Assembly (NCBI GenBank): GCA_021776235.1
Contig: JAJFGG010000069.1
Location: 62,001 to 126,000 of the forward strand
From: Alphaproteobacteria bacterium
Lineage (GTDB): Bacteria > Pseudomonadota > Alphaproteobacteria > GCA-2731375
DNA: 64,000 nucleotides
Direction: 5' to 3'
Position numbers and translations under genes: made by a program. Positions 42,007-50,407 of the stretch are shown here, in pieces. The notes beneath the pieces are model-generated. The model was given only the letters and a program-made list of their open reading frames with translations, did not search any database and was not told the origin of the DNA. Position 1 is the stretch's first letter; every line of letters starts with the position of its first letter.

Positions 42007-43845
42007 ATGAGTGTTGCAGAAAATCGCTTCAAGAGTTGGGATGGCGCTGAATTGTTCTACCGCTTCTGGACGGCGCGCAAGAAATCCAACAATGCCATCG
42101 TCATGTTCCATCGCGGCCACGAGCATTCGGCACGTTGGCAGGATGTTATCGAGAAGCTGCAGCTGCCCAACGTAAACATATTTGCCTGGGACGCCCGTGG
42201 ACATGGTCGTTCTCCCGGCGAACGCGGTTACGCCGAAAGCTTCGGTGCTCTGGTCAGGGACGCCGATGCCTTCGTCGCCCACATCTCAAAGGCATACGGA
42301 ATTCCTTTCGAAAACATCATCATCCTCGGTCATAGCGTGGGCGCTGTCATCGCCAGCACCTGGGTCCATGACTATGCCCCGCGCATCCGAGGCCTGGTGC
42401 TCGGCAGCCCTGCCCTGCGGGTCAGGCTTTATGTGCCTTTCGCCGTGCTCGGACTGCGTCTTCTGCAAAGATTTCATGGGAAAGCCTTTGTCTCGAGTTA
42501 CGTAAAAGGCCGCCTTCTGACCCGTGACGTTGAAAAAAGCCGCTCCTACGACAATGATCCACTGGTGACACCGCGGATCGCGGTCAACATACTGCTCGGC
42601 TTGCGCCATGCCGGCACCCGATTGATCAAGGATGCGGCCGCCATAACGGCGCCGGCCCTGGTGCTCTCCTCGGGCGCCGACTTCGTTGTGGAACAAGCGC
42701 CGCAAAAGACTTTCTATGACCGCTTGGCCAACCCGCGGAAGGAAATGCAAACCTATGAAGGGTTCCGCCACGATACCTTCAACGAACTGGAAAACCATCT
42801 GCCCGTCGGCAAGGCGCGCATGTTTATCGAAGCTCTCTTCGCGGATGACTACCGCGAAACGGATCTTCGCGATGCGGACGCCAATGGCTTCACAAGGCGG
42901 GAGCATGATGCTCTGGCGCGGGCCCTACCCTTGTGGTCGCCCAAAAGGTGGAACTTTGCCGTCACCAGGCTTCTGCTGAAATCCCTGGGCCGTTTGAGTA
43001 AAGGCATTCGTATTGGCTGGAAGGTGGGTTTCGATTCCGGCTCGATGCTTGACTATGTATATGAAAACAAGGCGCGGGGCATTTCGCCATTTGGCAAGCT
43101 GATTGACCGGCTCTATTTGAATAGTCCGGGCTGGCGGGGCATTCGCCAACGCCAACGCAACGTGCAGAATTTTCTCCACCAGGCCATCCGTGACCACCTC
43201 GATCGCGGCGGCGATGTGCGAATCCTTGATATCGCCACGGGACATGGCCGCTATATTCTCGACGTGATCAAGGACTACGGCGATGGTCGGGTCACGGCGT
43301 TGCTGCGCGACTACGCCGAGGTCAACATCAGGGCCGGGCGCAATCTCGCTTTTGCAATGGGATTGCGTAACGTCGCCTATGAACAGGGCAATGCCTTCGA
43401 TGGTCAAACATTGCGCAACCTTGCCGCCAGCGCCAACGTGGCCGTCATTTCCGGTCTCTACGAACTGTTCCCGGACAATGCCATGGTGCGCCAGTCCCTC
43501 GCCGGTGTGGCGAATGCGTTAGACGAGGGCGGCACCTTGATCTACACAAATCAGCCCTGGCACCCGCAGCTGGAATTCATCGCCCATGTTCTCACCAGTC
43601 ATCGCCAAGGCGACGCCTGGGTCATGCGCCGGCGTACCCAGCAGGAAATGGATCAACTGGTACGGGAGGCCGGCTTCGAAAAAATCAGCCAGACGATAGA
43701 CGAAGACGGCATCTTCAGTGTCTCCATGGCGCGCAAGAAATTACCTGGGTCAGGCGAGAAGAAGCAGGAGATTCCAAACTACAATTTACCCATGCTGCAT
43801 TCCGTAAAAGACGAAATGTGGGCATGGCGTACTCTGTCACCATGA
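42007..43845 (+). CDS. bifunctional alpha/beta-hydrolase / class I SAM methyltransferase
   Basis: 612 aa with AAGGAGA 8 bp upstream. Residues 1 to about 290 form a monoacylglycerol-lipase-like hydrolase: DARGHGRSPGERG near 60, the nucleophile elbow GHSVGA near 116, and catalytic His in GFRHDTFNEL near 256. Residues about 370-590 form a SAM methyltransferase with ILDIATGHGRYILDVI near 405. The two activities on one chain suggest hydrolysis of an acyl ester and methylation of the same lipid head group or product. Fusions of this type occur with the other genes of this cluster, but the lipid is undescribed as far as I know. Confidence 0.85.
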   Translation: MSVAENRFKSWDGAELFYRFWTARKKSNNAIVMFHRGHEHSARWQDVIEKLQLPNVNIFAWDARGHGRSPGERGYAESFGALVRDADAFVAHISKAYGIPFENIIILGHSVGAVIASTWVHDYAPRIRGLVLGSPALRVRLYVPFAVLGLRLLQRFHGKAFVSSYVKGRLLTRDVEKSRSYDNDPLVTPRIAVNILLGLRHAGTRLIKDAAAITAPALVLSSGADFVVEQAPQKTFYDRLANPRKEMQTYEGFRHDTFNELENHLPVGKARMFIEALFADDYRETDLRDADANGFTRREHDALARALPLWSPKRWNFAVTRLLLKSLGRLSKGIRIGWKVGFDSGSMLDYVYENKARGISPFGKLIDRLYLNSPGWRGIRQRQRNVQNFLHQAIRDHLDRGGDVRILDIATGHGRYILDVIKDYGDGRVTALLRDYAEVNIRAGRNLAFAMGLRNVAYEQGNAFDGQTLRNLAASANVAVISGLYELFPDNAMVRQSLAGVANALDEGGTLIYTNQPWHPQLEFIAHVLTSHRQGDAWVMRRRTQQEMDQLVREAGFEKISQTIDEDGIFSVSMARKKLPGSGEKKQEIPNYNLPMLHSVKDEMWAWRTLSP

Positions 43846-43944
43846 GCCGGTCATACAGTGTTGTCCCATCGCCGCTTTCAAAGCCAGCATGGTGACAGGG
43901 ACATTATTGGCCCTTTCCCAAAACGACAGGGATTTTGAGACGAA

Positions 43945-44166
43945 CTAATAATGCGGCGGCGGTTGGTCATCGGGTTGGGCGGGGTCGATTTCGCCTTCCA
44001 GGCGTAGCAGACGGCTGCGCAACTGATCGATGTCCCGGCGCAGGGCTTCGATCTCGGCCCATTGCCTGTTCACCATGTCATGCAGATCCTCAATGCTGCC
44101 GTCCTGATGGGCGCTATGGCTTTCCAGCGCCATCAGGCGGTCTTCCAGGTCTTGGGTGTTGGTCAT
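43945..44166 (-). CDS. slyX: SlyX-family protein
   Basis: 73 aa from ATG 44166 (MTNTQDLEDRLMALE). It forms a single coiled coil with heptad Leu/Ile spacing through about residue 55, then a Pro-rich tail ending DDQPPPHY. The PPPHY ending is the typical SlyX C-terminus. The start overlaps the SDR stop by 4 bp. Function unknown. Confidence 0.85.
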   Translation of the reverse strand: MTNTQDLEDRLMALESHSAHQDGSIEDLHDMVNRQWAEIEALRRDIDQLRSRLLRLEGEIDPAQPDDQPPPHY

Positions 44167-44957
44167 AGGCCGACCTTGGTGGTTAGGCCGCCATCCACGG
44201 GGAGGACGGCGCCGGTGATATAGGCGCCCGCGTCGGAGGCGAGGAACAGGGCCGCGTTGGCGGCGTCCCAGGCATCGCCCATACGGCCCAGACGGGGCAG
44301 CGCGTCGCGCTGGCCACGGATCGTTTCGATCGGATCGCCGCTGCTGCGGTGATACATCGCCAACGCTGTCGGGGTGTCCATCAGGCCCAGCATCAGGACA
44401 TTGCAGCGGATGCCATGGGGGCCGTTCTCGTAGGCCAGCCAGCGGCAGAATTCGTTCAGGGCCGCCTTCGCCACCTTGTAGGCGATCAGCGGATAGGCGG
44501 CGGTCGCGGCGATCGAGCTGGTATGGATGATACAACCTGCCTGCTGGGCCCGCATTGTGGGCAGGGCATGTTTCGAGAGCAACATGGCGCCGGTCAGATT
44601 ACGGTCCAGGCTGGCCTGCCAGTCGGCCAGGTCAATTTGCGTCGTGTCGCCCTCGACAATGCCCGCGCCTACATTGTTGTGCAGGATATCGAGCCGGCCA
44701 TAGGCCGCCGCCGTCGCCGACATCAGATCGCGGCAATCCGCTTCATCGGTGATATCCGTTAACATGGTCTGGACCGAATAACCCGCCGCCCTGACCTGCC
44801 GCGCGGTTTCCTCCAGCGACGGGCGGGAACGGTTGGCCAGCATCAACTTTGCCCCTTCGCGGGCAAATGTCAGCGCCGTCGCCCGGCCATTGCCCATGCC
44901 GTCCGGCTCGGTCTGGCCGGCGCCGGCGATAATGGCGACCTTGTCTTTCAGACGCAT
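44163..44957 (-). CDS. SDR-family oxidoreductase
   Basis: 264 aa from ATG 44957 (MRLKDKVAIIAGAGQTEP), with GGGAAG about 8 bp upstream. The cofactor-binding region is AGAGQTEPDGMGNGRATAL, with an insertion in the glycine motif. NNVGAG is near 90, catalytic YKVAK near 160 and a C-terminal TGAVLPVDGG is present. It is a normal-length SDR with an intact YxxxK. It is divergent from the phytanoyl-CoA dioxygenase family gene at 45039. Confidence 0.87.
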   Translation of the reverse strand: MRLKDKVAIIAGAGQTEPDGMGNGRATALTFAREGAKLMLANRSRPSLEETARQVRAAGYSVQTMLTDITDEADCRDLMSATAAAYGRLDILHNNVGAGIVEGDTTQIDLADWQASLDRNLTGAMLLSKHALPTMRAQQAGCIIHTSSIAATAAYPLIAYKVAKAALNEFCRWLAYENGPHGIRCNVLMLGLMDTPTALAMYHRSSGDPIETIRGQRDALPRLGRMGDAWDAANAALFLASDAGAYITGAVLPVDGGLTTKVGL

Positions 44958-45038
44958 CGTGAGTCTTCCCGATTGATATAGGCCCTGAGGGATTGGTATT
45001 AATGGATCGACAATTAAGCGCAACCAGAAAGGCACGAT

Positions 45039-45938
45039 GTGATGACCACGGCGGGCAAGATCCTTTCGCAAGCACAGCAGGACCAGTTCTGGCGGGACGG
45101 CTATCTGGTGGTCGATGGCGCGGTCGATGCCGGAACCCTGGCCCGGCTGCGCCGGCAGATGGATGACTGGGGCGAGGAAAGCCGCGCCCACAGCGAACCC
45201 TATGGTCCGCCCACGGTCGATGGCCGGCCGCGCTTTGACATGGGGGAAGAGCATTCCCCGGCGCAACCGGCCCTGCGGCGGATCAACAACCCGGCGGAAA
45301 TTTCAGAGGATTTCCACGCCGTCATGACCGATGCGGCCATGGTCGATATGGTCGCCGATCTGATCGGACCGAACGTGAAATATCACCATTGCAAGATCAA
45401 CTCGAAACTGCCCGGCAGCCAGACGGTGGTGCGCTATCACCAGGATTTTTGCTATACCCCGCATACCAATGACGACGTCATAACGGCGCTGCTGCTGCTG
45501 GACGACGTGGATCTGGGCAATGGTTGCCTGATGGTGGTGCCGGGTACCCATCGGGGTTCCATCGACAGCCTGTTCCAGGACGGTGTTTTCACCGGCATGG
45601 TCGCACCGGCGCTGGAGGAAGACTATCTGGCCCGCCAGGTTCCCATTGAGGGCAAGGCCGGCGCCGTCTGCCTGATGCATACCCGCCTGCAACACGGCAG
45701 CGAACCCAACCTGTCCGAGGGCCGCCGCCGCGCCATCTATCTTTGCGTCTATAGCGCCGCCGACGCGGTGCCCGTGGCCCGCAATCCCATGCCCTCGAGC
45801 CTGGAGGGCACCATCGTGCGCGGCCAGGCGAGCCTCAGCGCCCGCATGGTGCCCCTGGAAGTGGAATTGCCGCAGCAACCCAAATCCGCTTCATTCTTTA
45901 CCGTCATTGGGCAGAATTCAGCCGGCGCAGGGGAATAG
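45039..45938 (+). CDS. phytanoyl-CoA dioxygenase family protein
   Basis: 299 aa (a second Met at codon 2 is equally possible). It is a non-heme Fe(II)/2-oxoglutarate dioxygenase. The iron ligands HxD are in RYHQDF near residue 131 and the distal His in LQHGSEPN near 219, with the 2-oxoglutarate Arg in GRRRAIYL. It hydroxylates an unidentified substrate. The 3' end runs into a palindromic repeat shared with 19192. Confidence 0.85.
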   Translation: MMTTAGKILSQAQQDQFWRDGYLVVDGAVDAGTLARLRRQMDDWGEESRAHSEPYGPPTVDGRPRFDMGEEHSPAQPALRRINNPAEISEDFHAVMTDAAMVDMVADLIGPNVKYHHCKINSKLPGSQTVVRYHQDFCYTPHTNDDVITALLLLDDVDLGNGCLMVVPGTHRGSIDSLFQDGVFTGMVAPALEEDYLARQVPIEGKAGAVCLMHTRLQHGSEPNLSEGRRRAIYLCVYSAADAVPVARNPMPSSLEGTIVRGQASLSARMVPLEVELPQQPKSASFFTVIGQNSAGAGE

Positions 45939-45990
45939 AGCAAACTGCGTTCATTTCAACGCAGACAGATTGCGCGAATTTTTTGATCAA
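45936..45990. repeat. second copy of palindromic repeat
   Basis: TAGAGCAAACTGCGTTCATT followed by TCAACGCAGACAGATTGC aligns with the first hairpin at 19192-19233 with a handful of changes. TTTTTTGATCAAGT follows, matching the adjacent part. It lies between convergent genes, overlapping the stop of the dioxygenase gene. Confidence 0.7.
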
Positions 45991-45998
45991 GTCGCGTT

Positions 45999-46331
45999 TT
46001 ACAGGCGCTGAAAAACCTGGGTCCGGGCGGTAATCTTGTCGGTGAACTGATACCAGCCGCGCATTTCCATGAATTCCGGCGTCTCCAGGGCCTCCGGGCC
46101 GCTCAATTCATAGACCGCCATGTAGGTCTTGGCCGAAGCCGTGGTTTTTCCGCCATCCTTGGTCAGGCTGGCGGCACCGGCGGAGACATAGCGGTTGCCG
46201 CGCAGGACACCGGGACAGGCCAGGGCTTCGGGCAAATGCACCTCGTCATACCATTGGTTCCAGGCCGCTTCGGCCGCCGGGTCTATCTCGGCACTGACAA
46301 TTAACAAATAGTGCGGCAATTCTGCCGTCAT
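45999..46331 (-). CDS. small dimeric alpha-beta barrel-like protein
   Basis: 110 aa from ATG 46331 (MTAELPHYLLIVS), with AGGAG 8 bp upstream. The pattern IDPAAEAAWNQWYDEVHLPEALACPGV and YMAVYELSGPEALETPEF (in parts) is that of small ferredoxin-like or dimeric alpha-beta barrel proteins seen with aromatic/acyl degradation genes. No catalytic residue is certain. It lies directly after clpA on the opposite side of a short gap, same strand as clpA. Confidence 0.6.
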   Translation of the reverse strand: MTAELPHYLLIVSAEIDPAAEAAWNQWYDEVHLPEALACPGVLRGNRYVSAGAASLTKDGGKTTASAKTYMAVYELSGPEALETPEFMEMRGWYQFTDKITARTQVFQRL

Positions 46332-46360
46332 TGGCCGCTCCTGTTGTCCGGACAACGTTA

Positions 46361-48724
46361 TCAGGTAACCAGTTCCGGGATCTTGTCATCGCTGGGGGTT
46401 TCCGGTCCAACCGGGCCTGCGCCACCACCGTCGCCTTTTCTTCCGCCTTTTGGCTTTTTCTCCAGGGCCTTGAATTCAAAGCTCAATTTGCCGTCGATGA
46501 CATCGACCGTGACCTGTCCGCCCTTGGCCAATTTGCCGAACAGCAATTCATCCGCCAGAGGCTTTTTCACCTTGTCCTGAATAATCCGGCCCAGGGGACG
46601 GGCACCATAAAGCTGGTCATAGCCTTTTTCCGCCAGCCAGTCTCGGGCTGCCTCACTCAGGCTGATGGAGACCTTGCGCTCGCCCAACTGGCCGCCCAAC
46701 TCGCCGATAAACTTATCGACAACCTTGGAGATCACCTCGGGCGGCAGGGCAGAGAAGCTGATGGTGGCGTCCAGGCGATTGCGGAACTCCGGCGTGAACA
46801 GGCGATTGATGGCCTCTTCGTCGGCGCCAACCTGCGTGTCGCGGCCGAAACCAATGGCCATTTTCGACATTTCCGCGGCGCCGGCGTTGGTGGTCATAAT
46901 CAAGACCACGTTACGGAAGTCCACGTGTTTGCCGTTGTGGTCGGTCAGTTTGCCGTAGTCCATGATCTGCAGCAGAATGTTGAACAGATCGGGATGGGCT
47001 TTCTCAATCTCGTCCAAAAGCAGAACCGCGTGGGGGTTCTGGTCAATGGCATCGGTCAGCATGCCGCCCTGATCGAAGCCCACATAGCCGGGCGGCGCCC
47101 CAATCAGTCGGCTGATGGTGTGCCGCTCCATATATTCCGACATGTCGAAGCGCACCATCTCCATGCCCATGATATTCGACAATTGCCGCGCCACTTCGGT
47201 CTTGCCGACGCCTGTGGGGCCGGAAAACAGATAGCTGCCAATTGGCTTTTCCGGTTCGCGCAGGCCGGCCCGCGACATCTTCAGGGCCGTTGCCAGTGCT
47301 TCGATGGCCTGATCCTGCCCGAACACGACGTTTTTCAGCTCACCGTCCAGATTGGCCAGGCTGGCCCGGTCGTCCTTGGACACCGTCTTTGGCGGGATGC
47401 GCGCGATCTTGGCGACCACGGTCTCGATGTCCTTGACCGAGATGGTCTTCTTGCGCCGGCTTTCCGGCAACAGCATCTGCGCCGCGCCAACTTCATCGAT
47501 CACATCGATCGCCTTGTCGGGCAGCTTGCGGTCATTGATATATTTCGCCGAAAGCTCGACCGCCGCCTTGATCGCGTCGCCGGTATAGCGGATATGATGG
47601 TAATCCTCGAAATAGGGTTTCAGACCCTTCAGGATTTTGACGGCGTCCGTTACGCTCGGCTCGTTGATGTCGATCTTCTGAAAGCGGCGCAACAGGGCGC
47701 GGTCCTTTTCGATATAGCCGCGGTATTCCTTGTAGGTGGTCGAGCCCATGCAGCGGATGGTGCCGCTGGCCAAGGCCGGCTTCAACATGTTGGAGGCATC
47801 CATGGCGCCGCCCGAGGTCGCGCCGGCGCCGATCACCGTATGAATTTCGTCGATGAACAGAATGGCGTCCTCGTGGTTCTCCAGTTCCTGAATAACCGCC
47901 TTCAGGCGCTCCTCGAAATCGCCGCGATAGCGGGTGCCGGCCAACAGGGCGCCCATGTCCAGGGAATAGATCGTGGTATCGCGTAAAACTTCCGGCACTT
48001 CACCCAGCACCACACGCCGCGCCAGGCCTTCGGCGATGGCGGTCTTGCCGACCCCGGGGTCGCCAACCAGCAGCGGGTTGTTCTTTTGCCGCCGGCAGAG
48101 GATTTGAATGGTCCGTTCCAGTTCCTCTTCCCGCCCGATGACCGGATCAATGCGGCCGCTGCGCGCCTTTTCATTCAGATCGATGCAATAGGCCGCCAGG
48201 GCCTCATCGCCGGATTTGACGCCGCTTTCTTCCTCTTCCTTTTCCTCCGTGCCACGCACGGTCCGTTCGGTGCTCATGCCCGGCGTCTTGGCCACACCGT
48301 GGGAAATGTAACTGACCGCATCCAACCGCGTCATATCCTGTTCCTGCAGGAAGAACACGGCGTGGCTCTCGCGCTCGGCAAACACGGCAACCAGAACATT
48401 GGCACCCGTCACTTCATCCCGGCCCGACGATTGCACGTGATAGACGGCGCGCTGGATAACCCGTTGGAAGCCGGCCGTGGGCTTCGCCTCTTCCTCCTCT
48501 TCCTCGACCGTCAAACTGGCGAGATCCTCGTCCAGATAATTGGTCAATTGCAGGCGCAACTGATCGATTTCCACATTGCAGGCGCGCAATACAGAGCGGG
48601 CATCGTTGTCATCGCACAGGGCCAATAACAGATGTTCCAGGGTTGCGAATTCATGCCGGCGATCGTTGGCGCTGCGAAGCGCCCGATGCAGGCTTTGTTC
48701 CAGTTCCGTCGCGAATGATGCCAC
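46361..48724 (-). CDS. clpA: ATP-dependent Clp protease ATP-binding subunit ClpA
   Basis: About 787 aa from GTG 48724 ([16 protein letters not shown]), chosen because GGAAAAAG lies just upstream and relatives begin this way; an ATG at 48745 is the alternative. It has an N-terminal Clp repeat domain and two AAA+ modules with Walker [16 protein letters not shown] and [15 protein letters not shown]. The IGL/IGF-type ClpP-binding loop is probably the MAIGFGRD segment. It unfolds substrates for ClpP, and ClpS (48763-49074) lies 38 bp upstream as adaptor. Confidence 0.94.
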   Translation of the reverse strand: MASFATELEQSLHRALRSANDRRHEFATLEHLLLALCDDNDARSVLRACNVEIDQLRLQLTNYLDEDLASLTVEEEEEEAKPTAGFQRVIQRAVYHVQSSGRDEVTGANVLVAVFAERESHAVFFLQEQDMTRLDAVSYISHGVAKTPGMSTERTVRGTEEKEEEESGVKSGDEALAAYCIDLNEKARSGRIDPVIGREEELERTIQILCRRQKNNPLLVGDPGVGKTAIAEGLARRVVLGEVPEVLRDTTIYSLDMGALLAGTRYRGDFEERLKAVIQELENHEDAILFIDEIHTVIGAGATSGGAMDASNMLKPALASGTIRCMGSTTYKEYRGYIEKDRALLRRFQKIDINEPSVTDAVKILKGLKPYFEDYHHIRYTGDAIKAAVELSAKYINDRKLPDKAIDVIDEVGAAQMLLPESRRKKTISVKDIETVVAKIARIPPKTVSKDDRASLANLDGELKNVVFGQDQAIEALATALKMSRAGLREPEKPIGSYLFSGPTGVGKTEVARQLSNIMGMEMVRFDMSEYMERHTISRLIGAPPGYVGFDQGGMLTDAIDQNPHAVLLLDEIEKAHPDLFNILLQIMDYGKLTDHNGKHVDFRNVVLIMTTNAGAAEMSKMAIGFGRDTQVGADEEAINRLFTPEFRNRLDATISFSALPPEVISKVVDKFIGELGGQLGERKVSISLSEAARDWLAEKGYDQLYGARPLGRIIQDKVKKPLADELLFGKLAKGGQVTVDVIDGKLSFEFKALEKKPKGGRKGDGGGAGPVGPETPSDDKIPELVT

Positions 48725-48762
48725 TAGACTTTTTCCATTGTGCATTGCAGCGGATGCTGGTT

Positions 48763-49074
48763 CTAGCGGGCGAGGTCGGTCACCTGCATTACCTTTGTCT
48801 CCGCTATTTCAAATGGGAATATGCCGCAGACACCAATCCCCTTCTGGTGCACATGCAGCATGATTTGGGTCGCTTCCTGTTGGTCCTTGCTAAAGTAGCG
48901 CTCCAACACATGGATCACAAATTCCATCGGCGTGTAATCATCGTTCAACAACAGAACCCGGTACATGGACGGCTTTTTCGTCTTCGGCTTGGCTTTGGTG
49001 ACCACATCGGTGCCACTGCCGCCGTTTTGCCCGCCGCCATCTTCGTTACCGTTATTGCCGTTCGGGTCATTCAT
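48763..49074 (-). CDS. clpS: ATP-dependent Clp protease adaptor ClpS
   Basis: 103 aa. A Gly/Asn-rich flexible N-terminus (about residues 1-30) is followed by the ClpS core: [20 protein letters not shown] with the DDYTPM N-degron pocket, then [23 protein letters not shown]. It delivers N-end rule substrates to ClpA, which is encoded immediately downstream. The N-terminal tail is longer than in E. coli but typical of alphaproteobacteria. Confidence 0.95.
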   Translation of the reverse strand: MNDPNGNNGNEDGGGQNGGSGTDVVTKAKPKTKKPSMYRVLLLNDDYTPMEFVIHVLERYFSKDQQEATQIMLHVHQKGIGVCGIFPFEIAETKVMQVTDLAR

Positions 49075-49265
49075 GCCATTCGGAACTCCTGCTCGCGGCT
49101 CAACACAACCTGATCACGCCAAATCGAATTATGCCACGTTCCTATCATATCGGCCATTTCCATCATATTGGAAGAGGTGATCGATACGATAGTAGAATGG
49201 ATATATTTAGAAAGAGCAAAATTTGCCCGCCCGGCGGCATCCCAATAGGCTTGGCAGTAGAAACA

Positions 49266-49298
49266 GAAAAAGGGCCCGGTGGGAGGAACCGGACCCTT
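49266..49298 (-). terminator. Rho-independent terminator of phasin gene
   Basis: On the minus strand AAGGGTCCGGT and ACCGGGCCCTT form an 11-bp stem (one G-U) with a 7-nt loop, then a U-run (TTTTTCTGTTT). It begins 44 bp after the phasin stop codon and ends before the clpS leader. Confidence 0.85.
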
Positions 49299-49341
49299 CT
49301 CTGTGGCGCCCCTCCCAATAGGAAGGGCTGCCATGCGGCAG

Positions 49342-49857
49342 TTACGCCGCGTCGTTGTGCCATTTCTCCACTGTCGTGGTGAATTGGGCATTGATGGGCT
49401 CAACCGCATCCTGGACCACCTTTGTGGCCAGTTCACCGACTTTGGTGCTTTGCGCCATCAGGCCGTCGAAGCTGCCGCGCACGAAGTCTGACTGCAAATC
49501 CATCACCTCGTTCAGGGATTTCGCACCCAGGATCGCCTTGGTCACCTGCACATTGCTGTCCAGCATCTTTTTGGTGAAGCTCATCCATTCGCCGCTGATG
49601 GCTTCCACGCCCTTGCCGTAGGCTGTGCCGGCCGCGCTCCAGGCTTCAATGTTTTCCTTGCCGTTGATGGCCATCTCGTCATAGCTCTGGACCAGATCCT
49701 CGGCCTTGCCGCGCATGCCGGCAAAGGCGTTTTCATAACTTTCGGTGCTGACTTTGGCAAAGTTACGAAGGCTCTCCTGGCCGGCGGCAACAATAGTCTC
49801 GGCCGTTTTGGTGGCGCTGTCAGTCGCTTTGTCCTGCTTGGTGCTCTTGGCGGTCAT
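49342..49857 (-). CDS. phasin family protein
   Basis: 171 aa from ATG 49857 (MTAKSTKQDKATDSATK). It is a helical, Ala/Lys/Glu-rich protein with the phasin pattern SLRNFAKVSTESYENAF, then DLVQSYDEMAINGKENIEAWSAAG and AILGAKSLNEVMDLQSDFVRGSFDGLMAQ (in parts). Phasins coat polyhydroxyalkanoate granules. Upstream a -35 TTGACC and -10 CATAAA are separated by 16 bp that include a CTGC-AAT-GCA palindrome, a candidate PhaR operator. A strong terminator follows. Confidence 0.9.
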   Translation of the reverse strand: MTAKSTKQDKATDSATKTAETIVAAGQESLRNFAKVSTESYENAFAGMRGKAEDLVQSYDEMAINGKENIEAWSAAGTAYGKGVEAISGEWMSFTKKMLDSNVQVTKAILGAKSLNEVMDLQSDFVRGSFDGLMAQSTKVGELATKVVQDAVEPINAQFTTTVEKWHNDAA

Positions 49858-50407
49858 GATCAAATCTCTCTTTGCTTGTTGGCATCATCTGAACTTCGCC
49901 GGCCGGTGCGATCCACTGCCAAAGGGGATCATTGGGATCGCCAACCCGGTAACGCCAAAGCTCGCTAAAACTGGTTTATGCTGCAATGCAACATAAGGTC
50001 AAAATAGGTATTAAGGACTGAATGTCAAGAAAATTTGTGCGGTGCAGCAAAACATTTCTTGCACTGCGATATGCGGTGGCCCGGGCCATCTCAGGCGGGC
50101 GGTTTGCCGGGCCGCATACACGCTGTCGCAAAAATCAGATCAGATGCCGGAACGGCAGCATCGCTTAAAGATAAAGTTGACAAATGACAGCGGGCGAGGC
50201 CAATGGTCTTGGACAAAAGATGATCGATTATGCCAGAATAGAGCAGAAATGGCAGCGCCGGATCAGAAAATACCGTTGCGAACACATAGTATCTTTACCT
50301 ATTATTCACTATGATTCGATTACCTTGGTTATAGCGTTCTTAATTATTGGACAGCCTGTGCCGCTTTCGCCCATCATTCCTGCCAAACGCCCGACCGGCA
50401 CGGTGCC
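49858..50407. other. intergenic region, phasin promoter to carboxypeptidase gene
   Basis: A 550-bp divergent spacer. The left part carries the phasin promoter and TGC-rich repeats (GTGCAGCAAAACATTTCTTGC is one, read in parts). The middle has a TTGACA near 50178 with no good -10. The right part up to 50407 should hold the carboxypeptidase promoter, but no consensus stands out. No gene is supported. Confidence 0.5.
49975..50002 (-). promoter_or_regulatory. probable phasin promoter with TGC/GCA palindrome in spacer
   Basis: On the minus strand, TTGACC (49997-50002) and CATAAA (49975-49980) are 16 bp apart. The spacer includes TTGCATTGCAG, close to the CTGC-N3-4-GCAG type site reported for the PHA repressor PhaR. 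More TGC/GCA repeats lie at 50039-50075. The regulator itself is not in the window. Confidence 0.5.

Noticed and set aside
46331-47986. 551-codon plus-strand open frame opposite clpA
   Set aside because: It lies wholly within clpA on the other strand, has a composition typical of antisense shadow frames in GC-rich DNA and no ribosome binding site.
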